Positions 16,130 to 25,259 are shown, numbered from the stretch's first letter. The stretch is DNA of 64,000 nucleotides from Limosilactobacillus pulli (GCF_947381555.1 NZ_CANCWQ010000003.1:1-64000); one strand, 5' to 3'. A program made the numbers and translations. Notes: a model not told the origin generated them from the letters alone.

Positions 16130-16966
16130 ATGTCTATTCGTTTAATTGCTACCGATATGGATGGCACGTTTTTAAATAATCAGCATGATTATGATCATCA
16201 GCGCTTTATAAAGGATTTTAAAAAACTGGCCAAAAACGGCATTCAGCTAGTAGCCGCCAGTGGCTCCTCTTATCCACGCCTGCGCCGAGAATTTGCCGAT
16301 GTGGCTGATCAAATGATCTTTATCTCCCAAAACGGATCCGTAATTCACTATGGCGATGAGTTAATTGACTGTTTTCCATTAGATCACGACGACTTAAAAG
16401 CGGTCCTGGCTGCATTGACCAGACTGTATGGCGATGATGATATCAATCAGCTGGTCGTTTCCGGTCCAACGACCTCATTTGTCGATCAATCCATGGATGA
16501 AAAAAATCTGGCCATCGTCAGGCTTTTTTATGAAAACGTCAAGCGGGTTCCCAATCTGCTTGATACTTTCAACTATCCGCTTAATGAGCCTCTGACCAAG
16601 ATCTCCGTTAACTTTGCCGACCATATTGATATTACCAACGTGACCGGTGAGCTGGATAGCCTTTTACCGGCCAATCTGATCATGGAAAACTCCGGCTTTA
16701 ATACCGAGCTGATTGGTGATGCACATGCCACCAAGCGCAACGCCTTAATGGCAATTGCCGATCAATTCAACCTGCGAGCAAACGAGATCATGACTTTCGG
16801 CGACAATGAAAACGATCTGGGCATGCTGACAATGACCTCGCACAGCTATGCTATGAAAAACGCTGCTCTGCCGATTCGATTGGCTGCAGCCAACGTAACG
16901 CGACTGACCAATCAGGAAAGCGGCGTTTTGGATACGATTGAGCGCTATTTTGACTTCCAACGCTAA
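16130..16966 (+). CDS. Cof-type HAD-IIB phosphatase
   Basis: About 278 residues, a sugar-phosphate or flavin phosphatase of the Cof subfamily. Motif I DMDGTFLN at about residues 8-15, motif II SGSSYPR near 44-50, a type IIB cap, lysine motif (HATKRNAL) near 203 and motif IV FGDNENDLGML near 224-234 are all intact. ATG 16130 is chosen over a TTG two codons upstream because AAGAAAGG sits 8 nt before it. The physiological substrate is unknown. Ends at a bidirectional terminator. Confidence 0.9.
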   Translation: MSIRLIATDMDGTFLNNQHDYDHQRFIKDFKKLAKNGIQLVAASGSSYPRLRREFADVADQMIFISQNGSVIHYGDELIDCFPLDHDDLKAVLAALTRLYGDDDINQLVVSGPTTSFVDQSMDEKNLAIVRLFYENVKRVPNLLDTFNYPLNEPLTKISVNFADHIDITNVTGELDSLLPANLIMENSGFNTELIGDAHATKRNALMAIADQFNLRANEIMTFGDNENDLGMLTMTSHSYAMKNAALPIRLAAANVTRLTNQESGVLDTIERYFDFQR

Positions 16967-17002
16967 AAGAGCAGTCTGCCGCATGCAGACTGCTCTTTTT
17001 AA
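16963..17002. terminator. Bidirectional terminator
   Basis: AAAAGAGCAGTCTGC and GCAGACTGCTCTTTTT form a 15-bp stem with a 5-nt loop between the convergent HAD and cbpB genes. Confidence 0.9.
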
Positions 17003-17487
17003 ACTTCTTCAGTTTCGGTTTCTGGCAGATCAAGTACCTCATAATGACGGTCAAACGTATGAACCGCATAGTTAACGGCCTTGAGCAATTCGCGGCGCGT
17101 TACGATACCAGTAAACTCACCATGCTCGGAAACGACCGTCAAAAACGATTGATCAATCAGTAGGTGCAGATTTTCCTCTACGTCATATGGATTGGTAATC
17201 ACTGGCGCATCGGTCTGCATCACATCTCTAACCTTCATTGTCTGCAACTTATCCAAATTGATACGATCAGTTTCCAGCAGCTCATCGGTAATCATTGAAA
17301 GCGACAGCAAGCCACGATAATGACTCTCATTATCAACCACAACGATCTTGGCATAGTGATCTTTGGTTAGAACCAAAAACGCATGGTACAGTGAATTGTC
17401 TTCATTGACTGTGGCAACCAGACTGGCTGGAATCATAAATTTTTCACGTCGATCCATCAGCAGTTGACGAATCTGTTGGTTAATCAT
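16999..17487 (-). CDS. cbpB: CBS-domain protein, CbpB type
   Basis: 162 residues made of two CBS domains (about 15-75 and 85-140), the layout of CbpB/YkuL (DarB). By family knowledge these bind cyclic di-AMP and, when free, stimulate the (p)ppGpp synthetase Rel. Key positions include IPASLVATVNEDNSL and FTGIVTRRELL. The TTG-less start is ATG 17487 after GAAGGGATGA. It is the last gene of the racE-rdgB-ysnB-cbpB run, 82 bp after the phosphodiesterase gene. Confidence 0.8.
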   Translation of the reverse strand: MINQQIRQLLMDRREKFMIPASLVATVNEDNSLYHAFLVLTKDHYAKIVVVDNESHYRGLLSLSMITDELLETDRINLDKLQTMKVRDVMQTDAPVITNPYDVEENLHLLIDQSFLTVVSEHGEFTGIVTRRELLKAVNYAVHTFDRHYEVLDLPETETEEV

Positions 17488-17569
17488 TTTAAAATCATCC
17501 CTTCATCGACCTGCTTTTATTGTAATGCTTTTAGCCGCTGAATGCGACAGGTATTCCAGGTTAAGACAT

Positions 17570-18091
17570 CTATTGGCGTGAAAAGACAAAATGCAGATCG
17601 TCAACCGGCTGCAGACTACGATCATAATACTGCACGTCAAATTGATCTGCATCAACAGAAACAATCGCAAAGGTCCCGCCCAGTTTTTGATACTGTCCGC
17701 GCGGCTGGCTGATGCTGCCAGGATTTAGATAAAGAATCCCTTGATTGCATTCAACGGCCAATTGATGCGTATGGCCATAGGCAGCAATCGTTGCTCGATT
17801 TTCCTTGGCCAAAAGCATTAAAGGCGTCAAGGTAAAATTAACCTGATACAAATGACCATGAACGACCAGAATGCGCTCGTGATCAACAACTGCCAGCTGT
17901 GTTTTCGGATAGTTCAGTCCCCAGTCGGTATTACCGATCACGGTCTTAAATGGCTGCATGACTGGATCGCTGGGCTCAAGATTTGAATCACCGCAATGCA
18001 TCATCACATTGACTTCACCTTTAAAGCGATCGGCAATCTGTTGCAAAATATCACGGTCGCCGTGGTTGTCACTGACAAATAATGCCTTCAT
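17570..18091 (-). CDS. YfcE/YsnB-type metallophosphoesterase
   Basis: 173 residues of the YfcE/MJ0936 phosphodiesterase family. All motifs are present: SDNHGD at residues 6-11, HCGDSN near 32-37, GNTDWG near 53-58, VVHGH near 75-79, YGHTH near 104-108 and the closing LNPGSIS near 121-127. Members hydrolyse phosphodiesters in vitro; the cellular substrate is open. It lies 48 bp after rdgB and AGGAGGA precedes the ATG, consistent with one operon with racE and rdgB as in B. subtilis. Confidence 0.9.
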   Translation of the reverse strand: MKALFVSDNHGDRDILQQIADRFKGEVNVMMHCGDSNLEPSDPVMQPFKTVIGNTDWGLNYPKTQLAVVDHERILVVHGHLYQVNFTLTPLMLLAKENRATIAAYGHTHQLAVECNQGILYLNPGSISQPRGQYQKLGGTFAIVSVDADQFDVQYYDRSLQPVDDLHFVFSRQ

Positions 18092-18138
18092 GACTGTTCC
18101 TCCTCTAAAAACTTTGATGTCGCATCATCAGTCTTAAA

Positions 18139-18732
18139 CTACGCTTGCCACCATTCATTAAAATGCCTCATAAAATCTTCCAGTGCCCGACCACGGTGAC
18201 TGACGGCATTTTTTTGATCACTGCTCAGCTCGGCCATGGCACAATGCAGCTCATCAACATAAAAAAGCGGATCATAGCCAAAACCGTTTTTACCAGTCGG
18301 TTCATGGAGAATGTGGCCATTGACGCGGCCATGCGCCGTCAGTTTGGCACCATTGGGCTTGAGACCTACAATCGTTGTATGAAAATGTGCCGTTCTTTTT
18401 TCATCAGGCACCGCGACCATTTTTTCCAACAGTTTGGCATTATTGGCTGCATCGTCATGATCCTTGGCATAGCGTGCTGAATGAACTCCTGGCTCACCAT
18501 TTAAAGCGTCAACAACCAATCCAGAATCATCAGCTAAAACCGGTAAGCCTAACTTTTTGACGGCAGCTTGAGCTTTGATCAATGCATTTTCTTCAAACGT
18601 TTGACCATTTTCATCAATCTCAAAAGCTGGAAAATCAGCTAGCGTTTTGACCACAATGCCTTTTGGTGCCAGCATTTCTGCATATTCACGCGCCTTACCG
18701 GGATTTTTGGTGGCAACTACAATCGTTTCCAT
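18139..18732 (-). CDS. rdgB: XTP/dITP diphosphatase (HAM1/RdgB)
   Basis: About 197 residues. This housecleaning pyrophosphatase removes non-canonical purine triphosphates before they reach DNA. ATKNPGKAREYAEML at residues 6-20, LADDSGLVVDALNGEPGVHSARYA near 66-89 and the closing SHRGRAL near 180 are the family signatures. ATG 18732 is preferred to the ATG two codons earlier since AAAGGAA lies 7 nt before it. Starts 15 bp after racE. Confidence 0.94.
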   Translation of the reverse strand: METIVVATKNPGKAREYAEMLAPKGIVVKTLADFPAFEIDENGQTFEENALIKAQAAVKKLGLPVLADDSGLVVDALNGEPGVHSARYAKDHDDAANNAKLLEKMVAVPDEKRTAHFHTTIVGLKPNGAKLTAHGRVNGHILHEPTGKNGFGYDPLFYVDELHCAMAELSSDQKNAVSHRGRALEDFMRHFNEWWQA

Positions 18733-18747
18733 AGCCATCTTCCTTTC

Positions 18748-19545
18748 TTACAGTTCCAAATGGGCACACGTATAGTTCTGATTGCTCAGCCACTTTTTAG
18801 CACCTGCTTTTAAGATTTCAACGTCACCGGTTGAATAAAGCCTGCTTTGTGGCATCATTTCAGTATCATTTAACGCGTCGTGCTGAGTCAGCCACTCTTT
18901 GGCAGCATTAACTGCCTCTTTGGCTGGGTCGACCAGTACTACTTGATAACCAAGCTTTTGCTGAATCTCATCAGCCAAAAACGGAAAATGCGTACAGCCT
19001 AAAATCAGTGTTTGAATTGGCTGCTGATCAAAAATCTTCAACTGTTCGTCAACCGTCTGATAAGCCTGTTCAGTGCCGGTTTGACCATGCTCTACAATTG
19101 GAACCAATGGCTGAGCAGCTTTTTCGACTACTTGAACGCTCCGATCCTGTCGATGCAGTTCGTGTTCATAGGCATGACTTTCAATTGTCGATGCCGTACC
19201 GATCACGCCAACTGATTGATGATGTTTTTGTTGTAAAGCACCTTTGACGCCGGGAACAATCATACCGATTACTGGAAACGGCATTTCTTTTTGCAAGGTT
19301 GGCAAAGCCGCTGCCGTTGCCGTATTGCAGGCTACGATCATCATTTTGACGTTTTGGCGCTTAAAAAAGCGAGCGATGTTTAATGCCAGCTGGCAGACAT
19401 CCTGTTGCGTGCGCGTACCATATGGAAAGTGTCCTTGATCGCCCACAAAAATAAGTTTTTCATGGGGCAGCTGCTGGTTTACGATCCGGATGACTGATAA
19501 ACCGCCAAGTCCGGAATCCATAATCCCAATCGGCCTGTTATCCAT
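18748..19545 (-). CDS. murI: Glutamate racemase
   Basis: 265 residues; converts L- to D-glutamate for peptidoglycan. DSGLGGLSV (residues 10-18), the first catalytic cysteine in VACNTATAAALP (near 72-83) and the second in LGCTHFPFL (near 185-193) are intact, as are the Thr-His partners. First gene of a four-gene operon (racE, rdgB, ysnB, cbpB), divergent from the yslB-like gene. In Bacillus and lactobacillus annotation it is also called racE. Confidence 0.96.
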   Translation of the reverse strand: MDNRPIGIMDSGLGGLSVIRIVNQQLPHEKLIFVGDQGHFPYGTRTQQDVCQLALNIARFFKRQNVKMMIVACNTATAAALPTLQKEMPFPVIGMIVPGVKGALQQKHHQSVGVIGTASTIESHAYEHELHRQDRSVQVVEKAAQPLVPIVEHGQTGTEQAYQTVDEQLKIFDQQPIQTLILGCTHFPFLADEIQQKLGYQVVLVDPAKEAVNAAKEWLTQHDALNDTEMMPQSRLYSTGDVEILKAGAKKWLSNQNYTCAHLEL

Positions 19546-19786
19546 AATTGCAACACCTTTCTTCCAAATACTTGAAACTCCATTATCTATTTATTTGCTG
19601 GCTTTTTCAAGTTTTGCAGCGATTTCTTGTTTTCACAACCACTAAATCAGCATCCCGCCTTGCCAACTGAGCGACTTTCATTTTTAACCCACAATAAAAT
19701 AAGTTTTTAACGATATTTAAGGAACTAACGCCTAACTTTCTATTATAATAAAATATGATTTGCGAAAAGGAAGGATCGTATTTCTG

Positions 19787-20350
19787 ATGAGTCAAAAAAC
19801 CTACGACCGTTTGATACACAGTCATCGTGGCTTGATCGCCGGCACCATGCGTGATGTGATTTTACCAGCAATCCTTGGTAAAGAAACTGATGGCATTCTT
19901 TATTGGATTGGCAAAGACCTGGCCCGTGAATATCCGGTCGCATCAATTGAGGACCTGATTGTTTTGACCGAACAGCTGGGAATGGGAAAACTGGAGCTAC
20001 GTCAGCAAAATTCAATTCAACACGTTTGGCGGCTTAGCGGCCCGATCGTTGAAGAACGCTTGGCAGTCGATAAAGAAGAAACCTCATTTTCTCTAGAAGC
20101 CGGATTTTTAGCCCAGGAATTGGAATTTCAGCTCAGTGCCGTTACCGAGGCCGAGGTAATTGAGCACAAGCATAGCTACGTTGAGATTCTAGCCCAAAAT
20201 GACCCACAGTCCGATGCTGGATCTGAACGGACTGAACTGGCAGAATTCATTGAAATTGAAAAGCCACAGCCTCAAACGGAATCTGCTTCTGAAGGTGATA
20301 CCAGTAAAAATCGCCGCCTCAAGCGCAAAAACAAAAAGGCCCAAAAATAA
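19787..20350 (+). CDS. YslB-like DUF2507 protein
   Basis: About 187 residues. The first 130 match the DUF2507/YslB fold (V4R/4VR-like): LIAGTMRDVILPAILGKETDGILYWIGKDLARE and FSLEAGFLAQELEF with acidic edges. The last 45 residues are Lys/Arg/Glu-rich and look disordered. The start is set at ATG 19787 (MSQKTYDR), though the nearest GGAAGG is about 12 nt away. In Bacillus yslB sits beside racE, and here it is divergent from it. A TATAAT at about 19744-19749 may be its -10. Function unknown. Confidence 0.82.
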   Translation: MSQKTYDRLIHSHRGLIAGTMRDVILPAILGKETDGILYWIGKDLAREYPVASIEDLIVLTEQLGMGKLELRQQNSIQHVWRLSGPIVEERLAVDKEETSFSLEAGFLAQELEFQLSAVTEAEVIEHKHSYVEILAQNDPQSDAGSERTELAEFIEIEKPQPQTESASEGDTSKNRRLKRKNKKAQK

Positions 20351-20387
20351 AGACATCACTCGCCAAACGAGTGATGTCTTTTTGTTT
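20348..20387. terminator. Bidirectional terminator between yslB and trxA
   Basis: AAAGACATCACTCG and CGAGTGATGTCTTTTT form a perfect 14-bp stem with a CCAAA loop, serving both converging genes. Confidence 0.9.
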
Positions 20388-20697
20388 ACAGGTATTGGTT
20401 CAAAACCTGCTTGAGCTGATCAGCAGAGTGATAGCCGATCAATTGGTCAACCACCTGACCATCTTTTTTGATCATCAGCGTTGGAATACTCATGATGCGG
20501 AACTGCTGTGGCGTTGCCGGATTCTCGTCAACGTCCATCTTATAAAAGGCAACGTTTGGCATTTGTTCAGATAATGCCTCAACTACTGGTGACTGCATAC
20601 GGCAAGGACCACACCAGGTTGCCCAAAAGTCGATCAAAACGACTCCTTGCTGCGTATCCTGTTCAAACGTCTGATCAGTTGTAGTTTTAACTGCCAT
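20386..20697 (-). CDS. trxA: Thioredoxin
   Basis: 103 residues from ATG 20697, which has AAGGGAG 9 nt upstream. The active site WCGPC is at residues 28-32 inside LIDFWATWCGPCRMQSP, with the cis-proline of SIPTLMI near 76 and the YHS/ADQL end. A small cytoplasmic disulfide reductase, keeping proteins and enzymes such as Tpx reduced. It lies about 130 bp downstream of mutS2, a common order in lactobacilli. Confidence 0.96.
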   Translation of the reverse strand: MAVKTTTDQTFEQDTQQGVVLIDFWATWCGPCRMQSPVVEALSEQMPNVAFYKMDVDENPATPQQFRIMSIPTLMIKKDGQVVDQLIGYHSADQLKQVLNQYL

Positions 20698-20827
20698 CTT
20701 AATGGCTCCCTTCACTAATTGATGATCCTATGTTAACAGAAGTAGATTCATTCGTCACTTATTATGCTTACTTTTTATAAGCTTTCAAATAATAATTAGC
20801 CAAAATAATTTTAACTCAATCATCTGA

Positions 20828-23206
20828 CTACTGCAGGTAGACAATCGTTGCCCCATCCCCACCTGCATTAGACGCAGCATGGGCAAACGACTTAACGCGT
20901 GGATTACTGCGCAGATACTCCCAGGTACCCTTGCGCAATGCCCCGGTGCCCTTGCCATGAATTACCGTAACCGGCGAAAGATTATTGAGTAAGGCATGAT
21001 CGATAAACTGAGCCAATTCGCTCATTGCCTGTTCGTAGCGATGACCACGCAGATCCAGCCGTGCCGAGGTATGCCGGGTCTGAACGGTCCGTACCGGTCG
21101 GCGCTTTGGCTCTCGTTCCTTTTCGGATTTGACAAGCTGCTGTTTGGAGATCTTCTCTAAGTCATTTTCATCAATTTCCATCCGTAAGATTCCCAATTGT
21201 ACTTCCCATTTGTGATTGCCGCGTTTTTCCAAAAGTTCGCCTTTTTGTCCGTATGACTTGACCAAAACGGCATCACCCTTATGCAGATCATGCTTTTGCT
21301 TGGCCTTTTTCAAAACCGAGTTGTGCTTTAAGCGCGGATTTTGATGCAGTGCATTTAAGGCGCCTTGTGCATCAATCAGCTCGTTTTCCTTGACGTTGGC
21401 ACCTTGGGTAATCTCCAGCTGTCGTAAATGATGAATGATCTTGTCAGCTTTCTTTTTAGCCTGTGAAACCTGATGATTGGCTTTGGATCGTGCATCCTCA
21501 TAAAGCTTGTCACGCTGTTCTTCAAAACGAGTCAGCTTGCCGTTGAGTTCTTGTTCGATAACCTTATTTTTCTCCAGCAGTTTTTCAAGCTCCTCGCTGC
21601 GTTCACGAGCCTGCTTGCGCTGTTCAACCAAGTCACCAATCATCTTATTGAGATCCTGACTGTCATCACTGACCAGTGACTTGGCCTCAATGATAACATC
21701 CTCACCGATTCCCAGCCGTTTAGCAATCGCAATCCCATTTGACTGACCAGGAATGCCCAGCAATAAACGATAAGTCGGTCTAAGCGTTGTCTGATCAAAC
21801 TCCATGCTGGCATTGATGGTTGCTGGCCGCTCATAGGCAAAGGCTTTTAGTTCTGGGTAGTGTGTCGTAACGACCACGTCACTGTCTGATGCAGCAAGCT
21901 TGTCTAAAATCGCCATTGCTAGGGCCGCTCCTTCTTTAGGATCGGTACCGGCACCCAGCTCGTCAAGTAGGACCAGACTGCGAGCCGTCGCCCGATCCAA
22001 GATTGCCTTGACGTTTTCCATATGACCAGAAAACGTACTCAGGTTCTGTTCCAATGACTGTTCATCACCAATATCGGCAAAGACCTCATCATAAATGGCG
22101 ATCATGCTGCCCTCAGCGGCGGGAACAAACATCCCTGACTGTCCCATCAGCTGAATCAATCCCAATGTCTTTAAGGTAATCGTCTTACCACCGGTGTTAG
22201 GACCGGTAATCACGATAGTATGGTAGCCTTGGCCCAGCTTGATATCGTTGGCAACTGCCTTTTTAGGATCAATCAATGGATGACGCGCGTACTTGAGATT
22301 CACAACCCCATCTTGACTGAGCTGTGGCAGCGTTGCCTTGGTATCGTGCGCCAGCTTGGCCTTAGCATTAACAAAGTCCAGATGTCCCAAAATCTTGGCA
22401 TTGTTTTGAATATCCAATCGATAAGGCGCCAGCATTGTTGAAAGTGCGGCTAATACTCGTCGTACTTCTTGGCGTTCTTCAATCTGTGACTGCCGCAAGC
22501 GGTTGTTGAGATCAACCGTGCTGGCCGGCTCGATGTACAGCGTCTGACCACTGGCACTTTGGTCATGGACCACGCCCCCAAAACGGCTACGCTCACGACT
22601 CAATACCGGCAGAACGTAGCGCTCATTGCGTACTGTGATAATTGGCTCACTAAGATATTTGGCCATTTTGCCATGCGTATATTTTTCCATCTGCTGACGA
22701 ATCTCGGCCTCTGTTTTGGCAATCAGCTGGCGAATTCCATGCAGCTTGGTGGAGGCTTCATCCAATACGGCTCCGGTGTCTTGATCAATTGACTGTAGGA
22801 GACGCTTGGTGATCGAAGGGATCGTTACCAGCTCATCGACTTCGTTAGGCAGAACCTGCAGCGTTATTTTTTCGGCATGCAGTCTTTCAAAGAAGTGCTG
22901 TACGCTCATGCTGGCTCGCAAAACCTTGGCAATCTGCGCCAGCTCAGCTCCATTCAAACTGGCTTTGATTTTCAAGCGTTTCATCTGAGGCCGAACGTCA
23001 GCCAGCTTAGGAATCGGCATACCGTCCTTTAAGCGTAGAATATCAGCCCCATCCGTTGTTTCCTGCTGCCAAGAGCGGACCGTTTCATAATCAGACTGTG
23101 GCATCAGCTCAGCCAGTTCCTTTTTGCCATCCGCTGATACCAGATATTTTGTCAATTGATCTTTAATCCGCTGAAATTCCAGCGTTTCCAGAATCTTTTC
23201 GTTCAT
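20828..23206 (-). CDS. mutS2: MutS2 endonuclease / ribosome-collision factor
   Basis: 792 residues. The MutS core and ATPase domain carries Walker A GPNTGGKT near 335 and Walker B LVLLDELGAGTDP near 415; the clamp region shows long coiled coil near 520-620 (EKLLEKNKVIEQELNGKL). The C-terminal Smr domain starts with LDLRGHRYEQA near 718 and has HGKGTGALR near 752. It lacks the mismatch-recognition domain, so it does not act in mismatch repair; known roles are limiting recombination and splitting collided ribosomes. AAAGGAG precedes the ATG; cvpA is 36 bp upstream. Confidence 0.96.
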   Translation of the reverse strand: MNEKILETLEFQRIKDQLTKYLVSADGKKELAELMPQSDYETVRSWQQETTDGADILRLKDGMPIPKLADVRPQMKRLKIKASLNGAELAQIAKVLRASMSVQHFFERLHAEKITLQVLPNEVDELVTIPSITKRLLQSIDQDTGAVLDEASTKLHGIRQLIAKTEAEIRQQMEKYTHGKMAKYLSEPIITVRNERYVLPVLSRERSRFGGVVHDQSASGQTLYIEPASTVDLNNRLRQSQIEERQEVRRVLAALSTMLAPYRLDIQNNAKILGHLDFVNAKAKLAHDTKATLPQLSQDGVVNLKYARHPLIDPKKAVANDIKLGQGYHTIVITGPNTGGKTITLKTLGLIQLMGQSGMFVPAAEGSMIAIYDEVFADIGDEQSLEQNLSTFSGHMENVKAILDRATARSLVLLDELGAGTDPKEGAALAMAILDKLAASDSDVVVTTHYPELKAFAYERPATINASMEFDQTTLRPTYRLLLGIPGQSNGIAIAKRLGIGEDVIIEAKSLVSDDSQDLNKMIGDLVEQRKQARERSEELEKLLEKNKVIEQELNGKLTRFEEQRDKLYEDARSKANHQVSQAKKKADKIIHHLRQLEITQGANVKENELIDAQGALNALHQNPRLKHNSVLKKAKQKHDLHKGDAVLVKSYGQKGELLEKRGNHKWEVQLGILRMEIDENDLEKISKQQLVKSEKEREPKRRPVRTVQTRHTSARLDLRGHRYEQAMSELAQFIDHALLNNLSPVTVIHGKGTGALRKGTWEYLRSNPRVKSFAHAASNAGGDGATIVYLQ

Positions 23207-23241
23207 TTAAAACTCCTTTCAGTTTTTAAAGCTGATCTTGT

Positions 23242-23772
23242 CTATCCCAATAGATTCAAGGCTGCCTGTGCCATAACCGGGGTGTCTTTAATCATCAGCT
23301 GAGCAATCCCTGATTGAGCAAGCTGATTTTGCCACCATTGACTGGGAAACAGCTGAAAGATCATCAAAAACATAAAGATAATCAAATAACCGATCAAAAC
23401 ATCAAGTGTCCCACCTGCCAATCGATTAGCCGATCCAAGCACCGGCAGTCGATTCAGCCAGTTGAGTCTTTTTAACAGCCAGTGTCCCAAAAAAGAAATT
23501 GTACTAAAGATGGTCATAAATGCCAGACCATTATAAAAAAACGTGGTGGGGTTGATACTGCTCAACAAACTGCTGCTAACCGACCCACTGCTGCTGTTCA
23601 GCTGCGGCAAGAATCCGGATAATGCTCCGCCTAAAAACCGAGCGCCCAGCTTAGCAGCCAGCCAGCCAATCAGATAGGTACACGTTGAGATCAGCATGCC
23701 CAATAAGCCACGATTGGTCCCATTGACCCAGCAGCCAATCAAAATTACTAAAATTACCGTTGTTAAAATCAT
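23242..23772 (-). CDS. CvpA family membrane protein
   Basis: 176 residues with four hydrophobic segments (about 2-22, 26-48, 76-97 and 115-145), typical of the CvpA/colicin V production family. The central loop is Ser/Gly-rich. CvpA homologues commonly precede mutS2 in Firmicutes. Role in envelope homeostasis is suspected but not established. The ATG has GAGGCAA upstream, and the gap to mutS2 is 36 bp, so the two are probably co-transcribed. Confidence 0.85.
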   Translation of the reverse strand: MILTTVILVILIGCWVNGTNRGLLGMLISTCTYLIGWLAAKLGARFLGGALSGFLPQLNSSSGSVSSSLLSSINPTTFFYNGLAFMTIFSTISFLGHWLLKRLNWLNRLPVLGSANRLAGGTLDVLIGYLIIFMFLMIFQLFPSQWWQNQLAQSGIAQLMIKDTPVMAQAALNLLG

Positions 23773-23815
23773 TTATTGCCTCATTTGTTTATGGCGCTAA
23801 TTTATCTAATAATAA

Positions 23816-23858
23816 ATAAGACCCGGCATCCGGATAAACCGCACGCCAGGTCTTGATG
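23816..23858 (-). terminator. Terminator of the alaS-ireB-ruvX-yrzB operon
   Basis: On the complement AAGACCTGGC and GCCGGGTCTT form the stem, followed by ATTTATTATT, 40 bp past the DUF1292 stop. Confidence 0.65.
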
Positions 23859-23900
23859 ATCTTGAGCCAAACATGCTGGCTTCAGTAGTTTGGATCGGAC

Positions 23901-24218
23901 TTAGGCATTGAAATTGCCTTCATCATCAATAAACGTATTGAGCACTTCTTGAACCATTGCCCACTCTTCATCGCTTTCGATTGGCATCAGCTGAATATCG
24001 CCGCTGTCAACACCATCCATGTCGTTGGCTGGTTCAAATGAAAAGGCCTCAATATCAACCTCTTCGGCATTTTCTTCATCCAATGGATAGAGGCAGATGT
24101 ACCATTTGCCGTTTTGATCGGATTTAAAGCGCATTGCCTCTTTGTAGAGCTCTTCATTGCCCTTCTCGTCGACCAGCGTAAAGATTTCTTCGTTGTCGCG
24201 TGGTTGATTTTCGCTCAT
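23901..24218 (-). CDS. DUF1292 (YrzB) protein
   Basis: 105 residues from ATG 24218; the upstream open frame overlaps ruvX out of frame and lacks a ribosome site, while AAAGGAGCGG precedes this ATG. It is very acidic, with the DUF1292 core (IFTLVDEKGNEELYKEAMRF, WYICLYPLD). The alaS-ireB-ruvX-yrzB order is conserved across Firmicutes. Function unknown. Confidence 0.88.
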   Translation of the reverse strand: MSENQPRDNEEIFTLVDEKGNEELYKEAMRFKSDQNGKWYICLYPLDEENAEEVDIEAFSFEPANDMDGVDSGDIQLMPIESDEEWAMVQEVLNTFIDDEGNFNA

Positions 24219-24237
24219 AAGCCGCTCCTTTAATGTT

Positions 24238-24675
24238 TTATAGTTTTTGAACCAGCTTGCCGTGTCGATCAAGGTAGTTTTGCAAAATCAAGGTGGCAGC
24301 CAGCTCGTCAATTACTTTCTTTTGTTTGCGTCTGGAGATATCCGCCTGCTCAACCAGCATTCGGTGTGCCTCAACCGTAGTCAGGCGCTCATCTTGAAAA
24401 TCGATTGGCAGACCAAATTTTTCCACCAGCAGATCGCCATAATGATGTGAGGCCTCAACGCGCGGTCCTTCGGTATTATTCATGTTTTTAGGCAGACCAA
24501 TTACGAAGCCGGCCACCGAGCGACTTTTAACCAACTGCGCCACTCGCTCAAGACCGAATTCGCCAGCCTCTTCATCAATCGGAATAATCTCGACCGCCTG
24601 CGCCGTCCAGCCTAATGGATCGCTTTCGGCAACGCCAACGGTTTTAGAGCCAACGTCTAGTCCAAGCAGTCTCAT
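24238..24675 (-). CDS. ruvX: YqgF/RuvX-type pre-16S rRNA nuclease
   Basis: 145 residues with the RNase H-like fold: MRLLGLDVGSKTVGVAESD at residues 1-19 with the catalytic Asp7, VIGLPKNMN near 58-66, and DERLTTVEAHRML near 99-111 with acidic residues plus DELAATLILQNYL near the end. By family knowledge it trims the 5' end of 16S rRNA. Its ATG overlaps the ireB stop by 4 bp. Confidence 0.94.
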   Translation of the reverse strand: MRLLGLDVGSKTVGVAESDPLGWTAQAVEIIPIDEEAGEFGLERVAQLVKSRSVAGFVIGLPKNMNNTEGPRVEASHHYGDLLVEKFGLPIDFQDERLTTVEAHRMLVEQADISRRKQKKVIDELAATLILQNYLDRHGKLVQKL

Positions 24676-24935
24676 TTGGCATCTCCATTATGCTGCAGAT
24701 AAAAGCGTACCAGTTCTTCGATAATTTCATCACGCTCATGCTCGCGAATCAGATTGCGCGCATTGTTCAAACGTGGAATATAGGCAGGATCGCCCGAAAG
24801 CAGGTAGCCAACGATCTGGTTGATTGGATTATAGCCTTTTTCCTCTAAGGCTTGGTATACGGTATTTAAGGTTTCTTTGACGTCCTTTGGCTTTTCTTTG
24901 CCAAAGTCAAAAAACATGGTCTTGTCACTTGCCAT
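24672..24935 (-). CDS. ireB: IreB family regulatory phosphoprotein
   Basis: 87 residues of the IreB/YrzL (DUF965) family: MFFDFGKEKPKDVKETLNTVYQALEEKGYNP and YLLSGDPAYIPRLNNARNLIRE are family-specific. In Enterococcus the protein is a target of the IreK kinase and controls cephalosporin resistance, through effects on peptidoglycan precursor synthesis. The threonines in ETLNTVY are candidate phosphosites. Preceded by GGGGGTGA; coupled to ruvX. Confidence 0.93.
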   Translation of the reverse strand: MASDKTMFFDFGKEKPKDVKETLNTVYQALEEKGYNPINQIVGYLLSGDPAYIPRLNNARNLIREHERDEIIEELVRFYLQHNGDAK

Positions 24936-25259
24936 CTTTTCACCCCCGACCTTTCTTTATCAATACTTAATTCTACTATACCACTTAACAAATCACAATC
25001 AGCAAGCTTTTCCTTAACCAGACCTTAATCTGCCAAACTTGCCCGACAAATTCAATAAAAAAAGAGAGTGAGAAAAAACTCCGAAAATCAGCTTGCGACC
25101 GATTTTCGGAGTCTGTCTTCGAACCTCCGCAAGGCTGGGCTAGGTCGGTCAAATGCTGATTTATCAGTATTTGACCTGCCAACCAGCTACTGCGCTGAGG
25201 CATTGTTATCTATACGTAGTTAAGAGGTTGAGTTAATTCCCAGTCTCCTCTGATTTTGA
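24936..25259 (-). repeat. Structured intergenic element between alaS and ireB
   Basis: 324 bp with no open frame of note but at least three strong inverted repeats on the complement: a GAGG...CCTC unit starting with GACTGGGAATTAACTC (about 25225-25245), GTCAAATACTGATAAATCAGCATTTGAC (25147-25175; an almost perfect palindrome) and CTCCGAAAATC/GATTTTCGGAG (25079-25110) followed by TTTTTTCTC. It looks like a dispersed repeat or structured RNA that ends in a terminator. The opening resembles the element at 14.1 kb. Confidence 0.5.
25062..25112 (-). terminator. Terminator downstream of alaS
   Basis: The stem ACTCCGAAAATC with GATTTTCGGAGT and a following TTTTTTCTCACTC on the complement form a strong rho-independent terminator about 150 bp past alaS. 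ireB, ruvX and yrzB therefore depend on readthrough or on their own promoter. Confidence 0.75.
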
